In this document: positions 51,390-60,487 of the stretch, piece by piece | How the letters are laid out: each line of letters begins with the position of its first letter | How positions within the stretch are numbered: position 1 is the first letter of the stretch | Notes under the pieces: generated by a model | Seen by the model: the letters and a program-made list of their open reading frames with translations, nothing else | What the model was told of the DNA's origin: nothing | Databases searched by the model: none | Made by a program: the position numbers and the translations under genes | Source of the DNA: Mesorhizobium sp. B2-4-3 | GTDB lineage: Bacteria; Pseudomonadota; Alphaproteobacteria; Rhizobiales; Rhizobiaceae | DNA length: 64,000 nt | Reading direction: 5' to 3' | NCBI RefSeq assembly: GCF_006442815.1 | Contig: NZ_VFVL01000022.1 | Span: forward strand, 1-64,000

Positions 51390-52466
51390 CTATGCCACCG
51401 CTTTGAGCTGCGCCGGCGCCTGTACGCGCGCGGCCGCCGCCAGCATGTCGGTCTGGGTGATCAGGCCGAGTATATGCCGCTCGCTGTCGACGATCACCAC
51501 GGCATGGCTGCGCCCGTCGGTCAGCACAGGCAGCAAGCTCATCGCCGGCGTGTCGGACGAGGCTGTGCCGGCCCTCGACATCACCCCTTTCACGGTGTCG
51601 GTCGCTCGCGTCAACTCGCGCAGGCCTACCGCGCCGGTGAGACGCCCGTTCGTGTCGACAACCGGCAGGGTGCGGATGTTGTGGTCGATCAGCTGTTTGC
51701 GTGCTTCGTCGGCCAAGGCGGTTTCCGGCACCGAGATCACATCGCGGGACATGATATCTTTGCACAGCAGCGTGCGCTGCGAGCGCACCATCGCCTGCAA
51801 CTCGACCTGGCGCAGCAGGCGCTCCAGGTCGTCGCGGTCGATGTCGAAAGTCTCGTCTAGCGCGGACAGCGCCGCATCGACATCCTCAGGCCGGAAACCG
51901 ACACGCTCGGCCGGCGGCCGGTCGGCGGTGCCGTGGCCGCCCGCGGGTTGATGCACGTGCGGATAGCTGCGTCGCGACAGCTTGTGGAACAGAAAACCGA
52001 GCGTCACCAATATGATTGAGTTCAGCGCCACCGGTACAAAAGGAAACAGGAAGCCGGCGGCGGCAACGGCCGGCCCCCCGAGCACGCCGGTAAGCGCTGC
52101 TGCGCCGCCCGGCGGATGCAATGAGCGCGTGAACGACATGGTGGCGATCGCCAGGGCCACCGCAAGGCCGGAGGCGATCACCGTGTCGTGCACGAAATGC
52201 GCCACCGTCACGCCGACCAGCGCCGAGATCGTGTTGCCGCCGATGATCGACCAGGGCTGCGCCAACGGGCTCGATGGAACGGCAAAGAGCAACACCGCCG
52301 AAGCACCCATCGGCGCCACCAGCATCGCTACATCCGCGCCCTTGCCCATCGCAAGCCCGCTGGTCACGCCGGTCAGCGCGATGCCGATCACGGCACCGAT
52401 GCAGGCGGTCAGCCGTTCGCGCAGCGTGGCGCCGGCTAGGATCGGAACAAAGAGGCGGAACGCCAT
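51390..52466 (-). CDS. HPP family membrane protein with tandem CBS domains
   Basis: 358 aa from the ATG at 52466. Residues ~15-165 are the HPP transmembrane domain, with the hallmark SLHPPGGAAALTGVLGG near 116. After a linker, two CBS domains (CKDIMSRDVISVPETA near 235; VKGVMSRAGTASSDTP near 293) end at residue 350. HPP-CBS proteins are suspected transporters or sensors regulated by adenine nucleotides; nitrite transport has been shown for plant homologues. Confidence 0.87.
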   Translation of the reverse strand: MAFRLFVPILAGATLRERLTACIGAVIGIALTGVTSGLAMGKGADVAMLVAPMGASAVLLFAVPSSPLAQPWSIIGGNTISALVGVTVAHFVHDTVIASGLAVALAIATMSFTRSLHPPGGAAALTGVLGGPAVAAAGFLFPFVPVALNSIILVTLGFLFHKLSRRSYPHVHQPAGGHGTADRPPAERVGFRPEDVDAALSALDETFDIDRDDLERLLRQVELQAMVRSQRTLLCKDIMSRDVISVPETALADEARKQLIDHNIRTLPVVDTNGRLTGAVGLRELTRATDTVKGVMSRAGTASSDTPAMSLLPVLTDGRSHAVVIVDSERHILGLITQTDMLAAAARVQAPAQLKAVA

Positions 52467-52679
52467 GGCAGGTCCTGGCTCGATTGGGGTGGAATTGCGT
52501 TGCTCGCAATGCCGTCGAAACTGCGGATTTGGAAGCCAAACCAATCCGTATATTCGCAGCCTGAGAGAATATTATTGCGCCGCCACCTGCGTAGGACATG
52601 CCGCCAGCGGCCTCGGCTTTCTCAATCGCGCCAAGGCGTTACGGCCGTTTGCGGAATCGGCCCGGCAATCGCCCCTGCG

Positions 52680-52901
52680 CTACATCTTCTTTGGCAGGGC
52701 CGTGAACCCGAGCCCGCCCAGCGCCTTCCCCGCCTCGCTCTTGCCGCCCTCGGCGGCTCTCACCGCTTTGACTGTCTCTTCCAGCTTCGACCGGTTGCGG
52801 GCCACCAGCGCCAGCGCGGAGAAATCTCGCGCCAGCCGATGGCGGTGGCCCAGCCGATGCCCTGGCTGGCGCCGGTGATGACGGCAACGGATTTCGACAT
52901 G
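52680..52901 (-). pseudogene. short-chain dehydrogenase/reductase remnant
   Basis: Starts SKSVAVITGASQGIGWATAIG, a clear SDR TGxxxGIG cofactor motif with AAGGAG upstream. The frame then breaks: continuing one frame over gives LARDFSALALVARNRSKLEETVKAV and a short tail to a stop at 52680. A full SDR is ~250 aa, so the gene has a frameshift plus a large internal deletion. It lies downstream of the alpha/beta hydrolase gene, probably its former operon partner. Confidence 0.75.
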
Positions 52902-52922
52902 GCGTATTCTCCTTTTTCCTGA

Positions 52923-53765
52923 TCAGCCGAGGAAGTCGCAGATGGCGGCTGCAATTTCGCCGACATGGGTTTCGAGCGCGAAATGCCCGGTGTCGAGAAA
53001 ACGCACCACCGCATCCGGCATGTCGCGCTTGAACGCCTCGGCGCCCGGCGGCAGGAAGAACGGGTCGTTCTTGCCCCATATCGCCAGGAAGGGCGGCTGG
53101 TGTGCGCGGAAATACGCCTGGAAGGCCGGGTAGAGCGCAACATTGTTCTTGTAGTCGCCGAAGAGGTCGAGCTGGATCTCTTCCGCTCCCGGACGGCTGA
53201 GATAGAAACTGTCCAGCGAATGGCCGTCGGGCGAGACGAGTTCCGCCGGCGTGCCATGCGTGTACTGCCAGGCGACCGCCTCCGGCTTGAAGGCGGGGCG
53301 CAGCGCCTCGCGATTGGCAGGCGAGGGGTCCCGCCAATAGGCGCGGATCGGGTTCCAGTCCTCACCCAGGCCTTCCTCATACGCGTTGCCGTTCTGGGAG
53401 ATGATGGCGGCGATCCGCTCGGGGTGCTTCACGGCCAGCCGGAAGCCGGTCGGCGCGCCATAATCGAAGACATAGATTGCGTAGCGGTCGAAGCCGACGA
53501 CCTCGGTGAAGCGGTCGATGATCTCGGCGATTCGGTCGAATGTGTAGGTGAATTCGTTCGCCTGCGGCATGTCGGAGCGGCCAAAGCCCGGCAGGTCGGG
53601 CGCGATGATGTGGAATCGGTCGGCGAGCAGCGGAATAAGATCTCGAAACATATGGCTCGAACTTGGAAAGCCATGCAGCAAGAGCAGTCTTGGCGCGCCC
53701 GGCTGGCCCGCCTCGCGATAGAAAATACTGAAACCATCGACATTTGCGGTACGGTAAGCGGTCAT
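52923..53765 (-). CDS. alpha/beta hydrolase (haloalkane dehalogenase/epoxide hydrolase-like)
   Basis: 280 aa. LLLLHGFPSSSHMFRDLIP holds the oxyanion HGFP motif, IYVFDYGAPTGF provides an Asp nucleophile rather than Ser, and LDTGHFALE the catalytic His. An Asp nucleophile points to haloalkane dehalogenases, haloacetate dehalogenases or epoxide hydrolases. GGAGAG precedes the ATG. Cytoplasmic. The SDR remnant follows. Confidence 0.85.
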   Translation of the reverse strand: MTAYRTANVDGFSIFYREAGQPGAPRLLLLHGFPSSSHMFRDLIPLLADRFHIIAPDLPGFGRSDMPQANEFTYTFDRIAEIIDRFTEVVGFDRYAIYVFDYGAPTGFRLAVKHPERIAAIISQNGNAYEEGLGEDWNPIRAYWRDPSPANREALRPAFKPEAVAWQYTHGTPAELVSPDGHSLDSFYLSRPGAEEIQLDLFGDYKNNVALYPAFQAYFRAHQPPFLAIWGKNDPFFLPPGAEAFKRDMPDAVVRFLDTGHFALETHVGEIAAAICDFLG

Positions 53766-54138
53766 TGTTGTTTCTCTCCGTTATTAGTAACTGACATGTT
53801 TTGTTAGAGGAGGTTATTGCGCGAGCATTAGGTGTCACGCTTCCCGCGCCAGCGTCCGCTCCAGCGCCGTGGTCGCGTCCTCGAACGATGCGGCAGCGGC
53901 GGCGCCACCAAGATATTGAGCCTTGCGCGGCAAGCGCCGCCCATGGACCGGCACGACTCTCACGTCCTGCGGGGCATGCAGCTTCCTCCTGTTGAATTGA
54001 TAACCGCACTGAATATTCCGAAACGGTTACCGCTGTAAGAGATAACTTGTCAAGAAGCCTCAAGCCGGTTATCACGGAGTCGTGTTTACGGATGGACGCC
54101 CCAGGGCAGACGATTGCCGGGCGTGAACTGGAGTTTCG
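53766..54138. other. intergenic region with a possible decayed small gene
   Basis: On the minus strand an AGGAGG site leads to an ATG (53974) that stops after five codons. Another open frame 53963-53835 (GTG start) encodes 42 residues ending EDATTALERTLAREA. This looks like a frameshifted remnant. The rest holds the promoters of the divergent hydrolase and CGNR genes. Confidence 0.4.
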
Positions 54139-54759
54139 ATGATTCGCTCACCCGCGCTTTTCGTCGGCGACGCACCCGGCCTGGATTTCCTCAACTCGAT
54201 CGCCACTCCGCTCGACAGGCCCGTCGATTGGATCGACGGCGGAGAGGGGCTGCTGGACTGGCTCGGGCAGGCGCGGCTGGTGCCCGCGGAAGCGCTGGCA
54301 ACCGTCAGGAGTAGGGCGCTGCCCGGCGAGCTCGACAAGGTCGCCGATCAGGCGCGGCATTTGCGCGAATGGTTCCGGGGCTTTGTGCATGGGCACAAGG
54401 GGCGGGCGCTGGCGGCGGCGGATCTGGCGGAGCTCGATCCGCTCAACCGCCTGCTGGAACGCGACGAGACCTTCAGCCGGATCGCGCCGGCCGACGGCGG
54501 CGCTGCGTTTGCGCTTCAGACGGCTCGCAAATGGCGCACGCCCGAGGCGCTCCTGCTGCCGATCGGCGAGGCGCTGGCCAAACTCGTCTGCACCGAGGAT
54601 TTTTCACATGTGAAGGCTTGCGAAGGTCTCGCCTGCACGCTGCTTTTCGCCGACCATACGCGCGGTCACAGGCGCCGCTGGTGCAGCATGGCCGCTTGTG
54701 GCAACCGGGCAAAGCAGGCCGCGCACCGGCACAGGCACAAGGATCATGACCACAACTAA
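54139..54759 (+). CDS. CGNR zinc-finger (ABATE domain) regulator
   Basis: 206 aa. The N-terminus (FVGDAPGLDFLNSIATP) is the ABATE domain; the C-terminus has CEGLACTLLFADHTRGHRRRWCSMAACGNRAKQAAHR, the CGNR zinc finger that binds DNA. Members are stress-linked transcription regulators. Divergent from the alpha/beta hydrolase and possibly its regulator. Confidence 0.88.
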   Translation: MIRSPALFVGDAPGLDFLNSIATPLDRPVDWIDGGEGLLDWLGQARLVPAEALATVRSRALPGELDKVADQARHLREWFRGFVHGHKGRALAAADLAELDPLNRLLERDETFSRIAPADGGAAFALQTARKWRTPEALLLPIGEALAKLVCTEDFSHVKACEGLACTLLFADHTRGHRRRWCSMAACGNRAKQAAHRHRHKDHDHN

Positions 54760-54790
54760 GTCGAGCGAGGCGCGGCGCACCTCGCTCGAC
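54760..54790. terminator. hairpin between convergent genes
   Basis: GTCGAGCGAGG (54760-54770) pairs perfectly with CCTCGCTCGAC (54780-54790) around a 9-base loop. Without a clear T run; probably a bidirectional terminator. Confidence 0.6.
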
Positions 54791-54802
54791 CGGTAGGTCG
54801 GA

Positions 54803-55105
54803 TCAAGGGGCTACCTCGATATGGCCCTTCATATTGGGATGGAAGCGGCAGAAATAGTCGACCGCTCCCGCTGCCTTCAGCATGACCTTGCCCTTCGATT
54901 TTGGCGGGATCATCACGTCCCAGCCACCTTTGACCGTGGCGGTGTGGGCGAGAATATCGTTGTTCGTCCACTCGATCGTATCGCCGACCTTGGCCTGAAT
55001 GCTTGCCGGCGAGAAGACCAGCTTGTCGATCGTCACCTCGATCGTGGTCGAAAGCGCCGGCGATGCGATGAGCGCCAGCGCCATGGCAAGAGGCAGCGGC
55101 CTCAT
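54803..55105 (-). CDS. cupredoxin-like copper protein
   Basis: 100 aa with signal peptide (LPLAMALALIASPALS). The type-1 copper ligands are visible: His in NDILAHTATV and Cys-His-Met in DYFCRFHPNMKGHI. Amicyanin/pseudoazurin-like periplasmic electron carrier. ATGA overlap with the DUF4142 gene upstream, so both come from one transcript. Confidence 0.87.
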   Translation of the reverse strand: MRPLPLAMALALIASPALSTTIEVTIDKLVFSPASIQAKVGDTIEWTNNDILAHTATVKGGWDVMIPPKSKGKVMLKAAGAVDYFCRFHPNMKGHIEVAP

Positions 55106-55626
55106 TTCAGCATGCCGGCGACATGTTCGGCATGCTGCTCATGTCCCTGGAAGATCTTGAGACCAGTCTCCAGCAGGCTCTTCAGTTCGGCATTGCTGGC
55201 CGAAGGGATGAGCAGGGTTTCGAGCGCGCCGTTGACCTGCTTGTGATAGGCCACTTCGTTGTCGATATAGGCCTTGTCGAAGGCAGCCCCTTTCAGCTTC
55301 GCCAGCTTGGCGCGTTCTTCCTTCGCCGCCTTGGCCAGCGCCTTGCTGGTGTCGTTGTCCTCGGGCGTGACCTTCAGCTTCTTCACCAGGTCGAGCGCCT
55401 GCTTGTTCACCGCCTCATGGTCGCGCTCCATGTCCTTGGCGAAGTCGACGACCTCCCTGTTCTTGGACTTCTTGATCGCCAGCTTGGCCGCTTCGATGTC
55501 GATCGCGTCGGCCGTATAGGCGATGTGGGCGATCTGCGGGTCGGTGGGCTTTTCGGCGGCTAGCGCCAGCGGCACGGTGCTGACGAAGAAAAGGGCTGCG
55601 AGGGTGGCGGTCGGTCGCATGAACAT
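55102..55626 (-). CDS. DUF4142 family periplasmic protein
   Basis: 174 aa, with AAGGAGATAT upstream. Signal peptide (ATLAALFFVSTVPLALA) followed by a four-helix domain with DIEAAKLAIKKSKNREVVDFAKDMERDHEAVN, the DUF4142 hallmark, ferritin-like in fold. It forms an operon with the cupredoxin gene; perhaps envelope stress or metal-related. Confidence 0.87.
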   Translation of the reverse strand: MFMRPTATLAALFFVSTVPLALAAEKPTDPQIAHIAYTADAIDIEAAKLAIKKSKNREVVDFAKDMERDHEAVNKQALDLVKKLKVTPEDNDTSKALAKAAKEERAKLAKLKGAAFDKAYIDNEVAYHKQVNGALETLLIPSASNAELKSLLETGLKIFQGHEQHAEHVAGMLK

Positions 55627-55726
55627 GATATCTCCTTCGCCCGGCGCGCATGGCCCTGGGCTTCATCTGGTGTTGACTGCCATTGGATGCGGGCGAGAAC
55701 GAAAAGTTCCCGCGAAAAGACCGAAA

Positions 55727-56425
55727 TCAGTGCTCGTATCCGAGCCTTGTCATCACCGCCTGAGTCAGCCGATCGCAGCGCCGGCCGGCGAAGGGGAAGG
55801 CGTCGAGGAGCACCGGGCCGATCTCGTCATCGAGCGCCTTGCGCACCAGGGCACGCGCCCGGTGCAGCCTCGTCTTCACCGTTTCCTGCCGGATGCCCAA
55901 AAGCTCGGCGGTTTCCTCGATACTCAAGCCCTCGATGACACGGGCTACGAAAACGGTGCGATAGACATCGGGAAGGCTGTCGGTCGCCCGTTCGACAAGT
56001 CCCAGAATCTGCCGCTGCGCCATCGTCCGCTCCGGATCGTCACCTGGATTCAAGTCGTTTTGGTTCAAGGGAAACCGGATGATCTGCGCCTCCGGGTTTT
56101 CGGGCATCGCCACGACGCGCTTGCGCTTGCGCAGCCGGCCGAGCGCTTCGTTGATGACGATGCGTGACAGCCAGGTGGAAAGCGAAGCCTCGCCGCGAAA
56201 GGCGCCGAGATTGGCGAAGGCGCGCATATAGGCCTCCTGCACGACGTCTTCGGCCTCTGCGTCGTTGCGCATGACGCCGCGCGCGATGCGGTAGAGCCGC
56301 TGGTTGTGCGTCTTGATGATGGCGCGGAACGCACCCGGATCGCGCGCAAGCGCCCTGCGAACCAATGCCATATCGCTGGCTTCGGCCGCACCGATCTCGA
56401 CGGTTTCGATAGCGGGCTTTCTCAT
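55727..56425 (-). CDS. ECF-type RNA polymerase sigma factor
   Basis: 232 aa from the ATG at 56425. Region 2 is RLYRIARGVMRNDAEAEDVVQEAYMRAFANL, region 4 SLPDVYRTVFVARVIEGLSIEETAELLGIRQETVKTRLHRAR. No anti-sigma gene is adjacent. It lies upstream of the DUF4142/cupredoxin operon on the same strand and may control it. Confidence 0.92.
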   Translation of the reverse strand: MRKPAIETVEIGAAEASDMALVRRALARDPGAFRAIIKTHNQRLYRIARGVMRNDAEAEDVVQEAYMRAFANLGAFRGEASLSTWLSRIVINEALGRLRKRKRVVAMPENPEAQIIRFPLNQNDLNPGDDPERTMAQRQILGLVERATDSLPDVYRTVFVARVIEGLSIEETAELLGIRQETVKTRLHRARALVRKALDDEIGPVLLDAFPFAGRRCDRLTQAVMTRLGYEH

Positions 56426-56564
56426 CGCGCCCGATCTCCCGGCAACGTTACATCCGCGATTGGATGCGCGTGCCGACAAAAGGTTCCCGAGTGGGTTGCA
56501 CCCGCCATGCTACTGCTTCGGCAGAGGCTTGTCTGCCGGTCGGAATCTTCGGCCGATCAGCCTG

Positions 56565-57737
56565 TCATCCGGCTGCAGCCGCCGCAGCCAGCCCGCGCAG
56601 AATATCGGCCTTGAGGTCTTCGACATCCTCGAGCCCGATCTGCAGGCGGATCAGCGAGCCGGCATACGAACCTTTGGCAAGCATGCGGTCGCCGAGGAAG
56701 ACCGGAACGGCGAGGCTCTCATAGCCGCCCCAGGAATAACCGAGGCCGAAGATCTTGAGCGCATCGAAGAAGGCATGCTGCGCCTTCTGCCCGCCGCCCT
56801 TGAGCACGACCGAGAAGACGCCGGTCGAGCCGCAGAAATCGCGCTTCCAGAGCGCGTGGTCGGGATGGCTTTCCAGAGCCGGGTGCAGCACCTGCGCGAC
56901 GCCCGGCTGCTCCTCAAGCCACCGCGCGATATCGAGCGCGCTCTTGCGGTGATGCTCAAGGCGCACTCCCATCGTGCGCAGGCCGCGCAGCACCTGATAG
57001 ATGTCGTCGGGTCCCGAACAGCAGCCCAGCGCGCAGAAGCCCTCGTAGAGCTGTTTCCAATAGGCCTCGTTGGCGGAAACCAGGCCGAGCAGCACGTCGG
57101 AATGGCCGGCCGGATATTTCGTCGCCGCATGGATCGAGATGTCGACGCCATGGTCGAGCGGCTTGAAATAGAGCGGGGTCGCCCAGGTGTTGTCCATCAT
57201 CACGATGGCGTTCGCCGCATGTGCCGCCTTCGCGATCGCCGGGATATCCTGAACCTCATAGGTATTCGATCCCGGCGATTCGGTGAACACCACCTTTGTG
57301 TTTGGTTTGATCAGCGACGCGATGCCGGCGCCGATGCGCGGCTCGTAATATTCGACCTCGACGCCGAGCCGCTTCAGCATCGTATCGGCGAAGTGGCGCG
57401 TCGGGTGGTAGACGCTGTCGACGATCAACAGGTGGTCGCCGGCGGCAAGGAAGGTGAGTAGCGGTATCGTCACCGCCGCCAGCCCGGAAGGCACCGCGAT
57501 CGTGCCGGCCGAACCTTCCAGCGCATCGACAGCGAGCGTCAGCGCGTCCATCGTCGGCGTGCCGCGCGTGCCGTAAGTGTATTTCTGGCTGCGCCCTGCC
57601 ATCGAGGCGGCGTCCGGATAGAGCACGGTCGAGGCATGCACGACCGGCGGATTGACGAAGCCGAAATAGTCGCGCGGGTTGTTGCCGGAGTGGGCAAGCA
57701 GCGTGTTGGTGCCCATTTCGATGCCGTCTCTAGCCAT
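56565..57737 (-). CDS. metC: cystathionine beta-lyase
   Basis: 390 aa from the ATG at 57737. PLP-dependent Cys/Met metabolism fold: YGTRGTPTMDALTLAVDALEG near 55, the TESPGSNTYEVQDIPAIA loop, and the lysine in HAATKYPAGHSDVLLG near 205. It converts cystathionine to homocysteine. The distinction from gamma-lyase or synthase rests on overall similarity to rhizobial MetC. Single gene. Confidence 0.87.
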   Translation of the reverse strand: MARDGIEMGTNTLLAHSGNNPRDYFGFVNPPVVHASTVLYPDAASMAGRSQKYTYGTRGTPTMDALTLAVDALEGSAGTIAVPSGLAAVTIPLLTFLAAGDHLLIVDSVYHPTRHFADTMLKRLGVEVEYYEPRIGAGIASLIKPNTKVVFTESPGSNTYEVQDIPAIAKAAHAANAIVMMDNTWATPLYFKPLDHGVDISIHAATKYPAGHSDVLLGLVSANEAYWKQLYEGFCALGCCSGPDDIYQVLRGLRTMGVRLEHHRKSALDIARWLEEQPGVAQVLHPALESHPDHALWKRDFCGSTGVFSVVLKGGGQKAQHAFFDALKIFGLGYSWGGYESLAVPVFLGDRMLAKGSYAGSLIRLQIGLEDVEDLKADILRGLAAAAAAG

Positions 57738-58204
57738 GGTTCGTCGCCTGTCGAATGATGTCAGGAGATCAGCCATAAAGCGGCGGCAAAGCCGGCGCAA
57801 CCGCGCCGGGCCCGCCAAAAGCCGGTCTTCCGCTGGGCCAATCCAAAGGCGCGCAAGCCCAGTAAAGCACCGCTATTGCCGCAGCGGATTCTGCCGCCGG
57901 ACCACGGATTAGCGACGGCGCGACTTGGCTGATTTGTTTGCATGGCCTGCCGGTTTCATGTGCTCTTGTCCGCAATTCAGGCATTTGCGGCAATTGCTTT
58001 TCAAACCTCCCCGGATTCGGTCATTTCCCTTGACCTCACGGGAATAATCGCCTTCGATGCGCTTCGTGAATGGGAGGCAGCGCATCGGCAACCGATGCGG
58101 GTCCGGGAGTAGGCCTTGAAGTGGGAGCTGCATTCACAAACGAAAAAAGATCAAGTGTCGCCTGGCAGCAGGGGGCGCCTGTAACAGAAAAGGGTCTGTG
58201 GGTC
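57738..58204. other. intergenic region upstream of aapJ, no supported gene
   Basis: About 460 bp between divergent metC and aapJ. It has no ORF with ribosome-binding site and protein-like content. It should hold both promoters. Confidence 0.5.
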
Positions 58205-59233
58205 ATGAAACACATTGCAATCGGCATTCTTGGCGCCGCTGCGCTCGGGTTCATGGCGTCCGCCGCTTCGGCCGGCACGCTCGATACCGTGAAGCAGAAG
58301 GGCTTTCTCCAGTGCGGCGTCTCGACCGGCCTCGCCGGCTTCTCGGCGCCGGACGACAAGGGCGACTGGAAGGGCATCGACGCGGACTTCTGTCGCGCCG
58401 TCGCGGCCGCCGTCTTCGGTGACGCTTCCAAGGTCAAGTTCACGCCGCTCAGCGCCAAGGAGCGTTTCACCGCCCTGCAGTCGGGCGAGATCGACATCCT
58501 GTCGCGCAACACCACCTGGACCAGCAACCGCGACAGCGCGCTCGGCCTCGATTTCGTCGGCGTCACCTACTATGACGGCCAGGGCTTCATGATCAACGCC
58601 AAGAAGCTGCCGGGCGTGAACTCCGCGCTGCAGCTTTCGGGCGCCGCCGTCTGCGTGCAGAGCGGCACCACTACCGAGCTCAACCTCGCCGACTACTTCA
58701 AGAAGAACAAGATGGAATACAACCCCGTCGTGTTCGAGAAGCTGGAAGAGGTCAACGCCGCCTATGATGCAGGCCGCTGCGACGCCTACACCACCGACCA
58801 GTCGGGCCTTTACGGCATCCGTCTGACGCTCTCCTCGCCGGCCGACCATGTCGTGCTGCCCGAGATCATCTCCAAGGAGCCGCTCGGCCCGGCCGTGCGC
58901 CAGGGCGACGACCAGTGGGCGCATATCGCGCGCTGGACGTATTTCGCGCTGCTCAACGCAGAGGAGGCCGGCATCACACAGGCCAATGTCGATGAGATGA
59001 AGACGTCGACCGACCCGAACATCCAGCGCCTCCTCGGCACTGAACCAGACGGCAAGTACGGCGCCGATCTCGGCCTCTCCAACGACTTCGTCGTCAACAT
59101 CGTGAAGGCTGTCGGCAACTACGGTGAAATGTTCGAGCGCAATGTCGGCTCGGGCAGCCCGCTCAAGATCGCACGCGGCATCAACGCGCTGTGGACTAAG
59201 GGCGGCCTGCAATACGGTCCGCCGATCCGCTGA
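58205..59233 (+). CDS. aapJ: general L-amino acid ABC transporter, periplasmic binding protein
   Basis: 342 aa with signal peptide (GAAALGFMASAASAG). SBP_bac_3 motifs: VKQKGFLQCGVSTGLAGFSAPDD, DADFCRAVAAAVFGD, LQSGEIDILSRNTTWTSNRD and RCDAYTTDQSGL. It captures amino acids for AapQMP; in Rhizobium this system moves a broad range of L-amino acids and is important in symbiosis. First gene of the operon. Confidence 0.94.
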   Translation: MKHIAIGILGAAALGFMASAASAGTLDTVKQKGFLQCGVSTGLAGFSAPDDKGDWKGIDADFCRAVAAAVFGDASKVKFTPLSAKERFTALQSGEIDILSRNTTWTSNRDSALGLDFVGVTYYDGQGFMINAKKLPGVNSALQLSGAAVCVQSGTTTELNLADYFKKNKMEYNPVVFEKLEEVNAAYDAGRCDAYTTDQSGLYGIRLTLSSPADHVVLPEIISKEPLGPAVRQGDDQWAHIARWTYFALLNAEEAGITQANVDEMKTSTDPNIQRLLGTEPDGKYGADLGLSNDFVVNIVKAVGNYGEMFERNVGSGSPLKIARGINALWTKGGLQYGPPIR

Positions 59234-59245
59234 TTGAAACGTGAT

Positions 59246-59272
59246 CCGGGAGGCAGGTCGTCTGCCTCCCGG
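59246..59272 (+). terminator. aapJ-aapQ intercistronic stem-loop
   Basis: CCGGGAGGCAG (59246-59256) pairs perfectly with CTGCCTCCCGG (59262-59272) around GTCGT, followed by a pyrimidine-rich TTTCTCTTTCC. It likely stabilises aapJ mRNA or partly terminates, giving more binding protein than permease. Confidence 0.75.
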
Positions 59273-59295
59273 TTTCTCTTTCCAGAGGACGGTCC

Positions 59296-60483
59296 ATGGC
59301 TTCGCAGGAAATCCTTCGCGAGGAGCCGAGTCGCGGCTCCTTCGTCAACGACCCGAGAATACGCGGCCTGTTCTTCCAGACGCTGGTCGTGATCCTCCTC
59401 TTCGGCTCGATCTGGTGGATCGTCCACAACGTCATCGAGAACCTCCAGCGATTGCACATCGCCTCGGGCTTCGGTTTCCTCAAGAGCAGGGCCGGCTTCG
59501 ACATCTCCGACACGCCGATCGCCTATACGTCCGACTCGAGCTATTTCCGTGCGTTGGTCGTCGGTTTGCTCAACACGATCATCGTGGCCGTCGCCGGCAT
59601 CGTGCTTGCCACCATCGTGGGCTTCACCATCGGCATCGGACGCCTGTCGCAGAACTGGCTGATCCGCAAGATCTGCGCGGTCTATGTCGAGATATTCCGC
59701 AACATCCCGCCGCTGCTGGTCATCTTCTTCTGGTATTCGGGCGTGCTCGCCGTGCTGCCGCCGCCGCGCGAGAGCATCCATCTGCCTTTCGGCTCCTTCC
59801 TCAACCAGCGCGGCTTCTATTTTCCGCGCGCCGTTTGGGGCGATGGCTCCTGGCTGATCGGCGTCGCACTGCTGCTCGCCATTGCAATGGCCTGGTTCGT
59901 CGTCCATAGGGCGCGACAGCGGCAGAAGGCGACCGGCCAGCAATTTCCGGTCTTCTGGACATCGGTCGCGCTTATCGTCGGCTTGCCGGTGCTGGCCTTC
60001 CTGCTCGGCGGCATGCCGCTCACCTTCGATTTTCCGAAGCAGTCGACCTTCAACCTGACCGGTGGCTTCTGGGTCAAGCCGGAGTTCCTGTCGCTCTTGC
60101 TGGCGCTCTCCTTCTACACAGCGGCCTTCATCGCCGAGATCGTGCGCGCCGGCATCAGGGGTGTCAGCAAGGGCCAGAGCGAGGCGGCGGGCGCACTCGG
60201 CCTCCGCTCCGGTCCGATCCTGCGGTTGGTGGTTATTCCGCAGGCAATGCGCATCGTCATCCCGCCGCTCACCAGCCAATACCTCAACCTGACCAAGAAC
60301 TCCTCGCTGGCGATCGCCATCGGCTATCCCGACCTGACCGCGACCGCCGGCACGGTCCTCAATCAGACCGGCCAGGCGGTGGAGGGCGTATTCATCATGA
60401 TGATCGCCTATCTGGTGCTGAGCCTGGTGACGTCCGCTGTCATGAACGTCGTCAACGCCAGAATGGCGCTGGTGGAGAGGTAG
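59296..60483 (+). CDS. aapQ: general L-amino acid ABC transporter permease
   Basis: 395 aa, with CCAGAGGACGG upstream. Multiple TM helices and the BPD_transp_1 EAA loop (EAAGALGLRSGPILRLVVIPQA) near 295. NIPPLLVIFFWYSG is typical of HisMQ-type permeases. It pairs with AapM. Confidence 0.93.
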   Translation: MASQEILREEPSRGSFVNDPRIRGLFFQTLVVILLFGSIWWIVHNVIENLQRLHIASGFGFLKSRAGFDISDTPIAYTSDSSYFRALVVGLLNTIIVAVAGIVLATIVGFTIGIGRLSQNWLIRKICAVYVEIFRNIPPLLVIFFWYSGVLAVLPPPRESIHLPFGSFLNQRGFYFPRAVWGDGSWLIGVALLLAIAMAWFVVHRARQRQKATGQQFPVFWTSVALIVGLPVLAFLLGGMPLTFDFPKQSTFNLTGGFWVKPEFLSLLLALSFYTAAFIAEIVRAGIRGVSKGQSEAAGALGLRSGPILRLVVIPQAMRIVIPPLTSQYLNLTKNSSLAIAIGYPDLTATAGTVLNQTGQAVEGVFIMMIAYLVLSLVTSAVMNVVNARMALVER

Positions 60484-60487
60484 GGCC

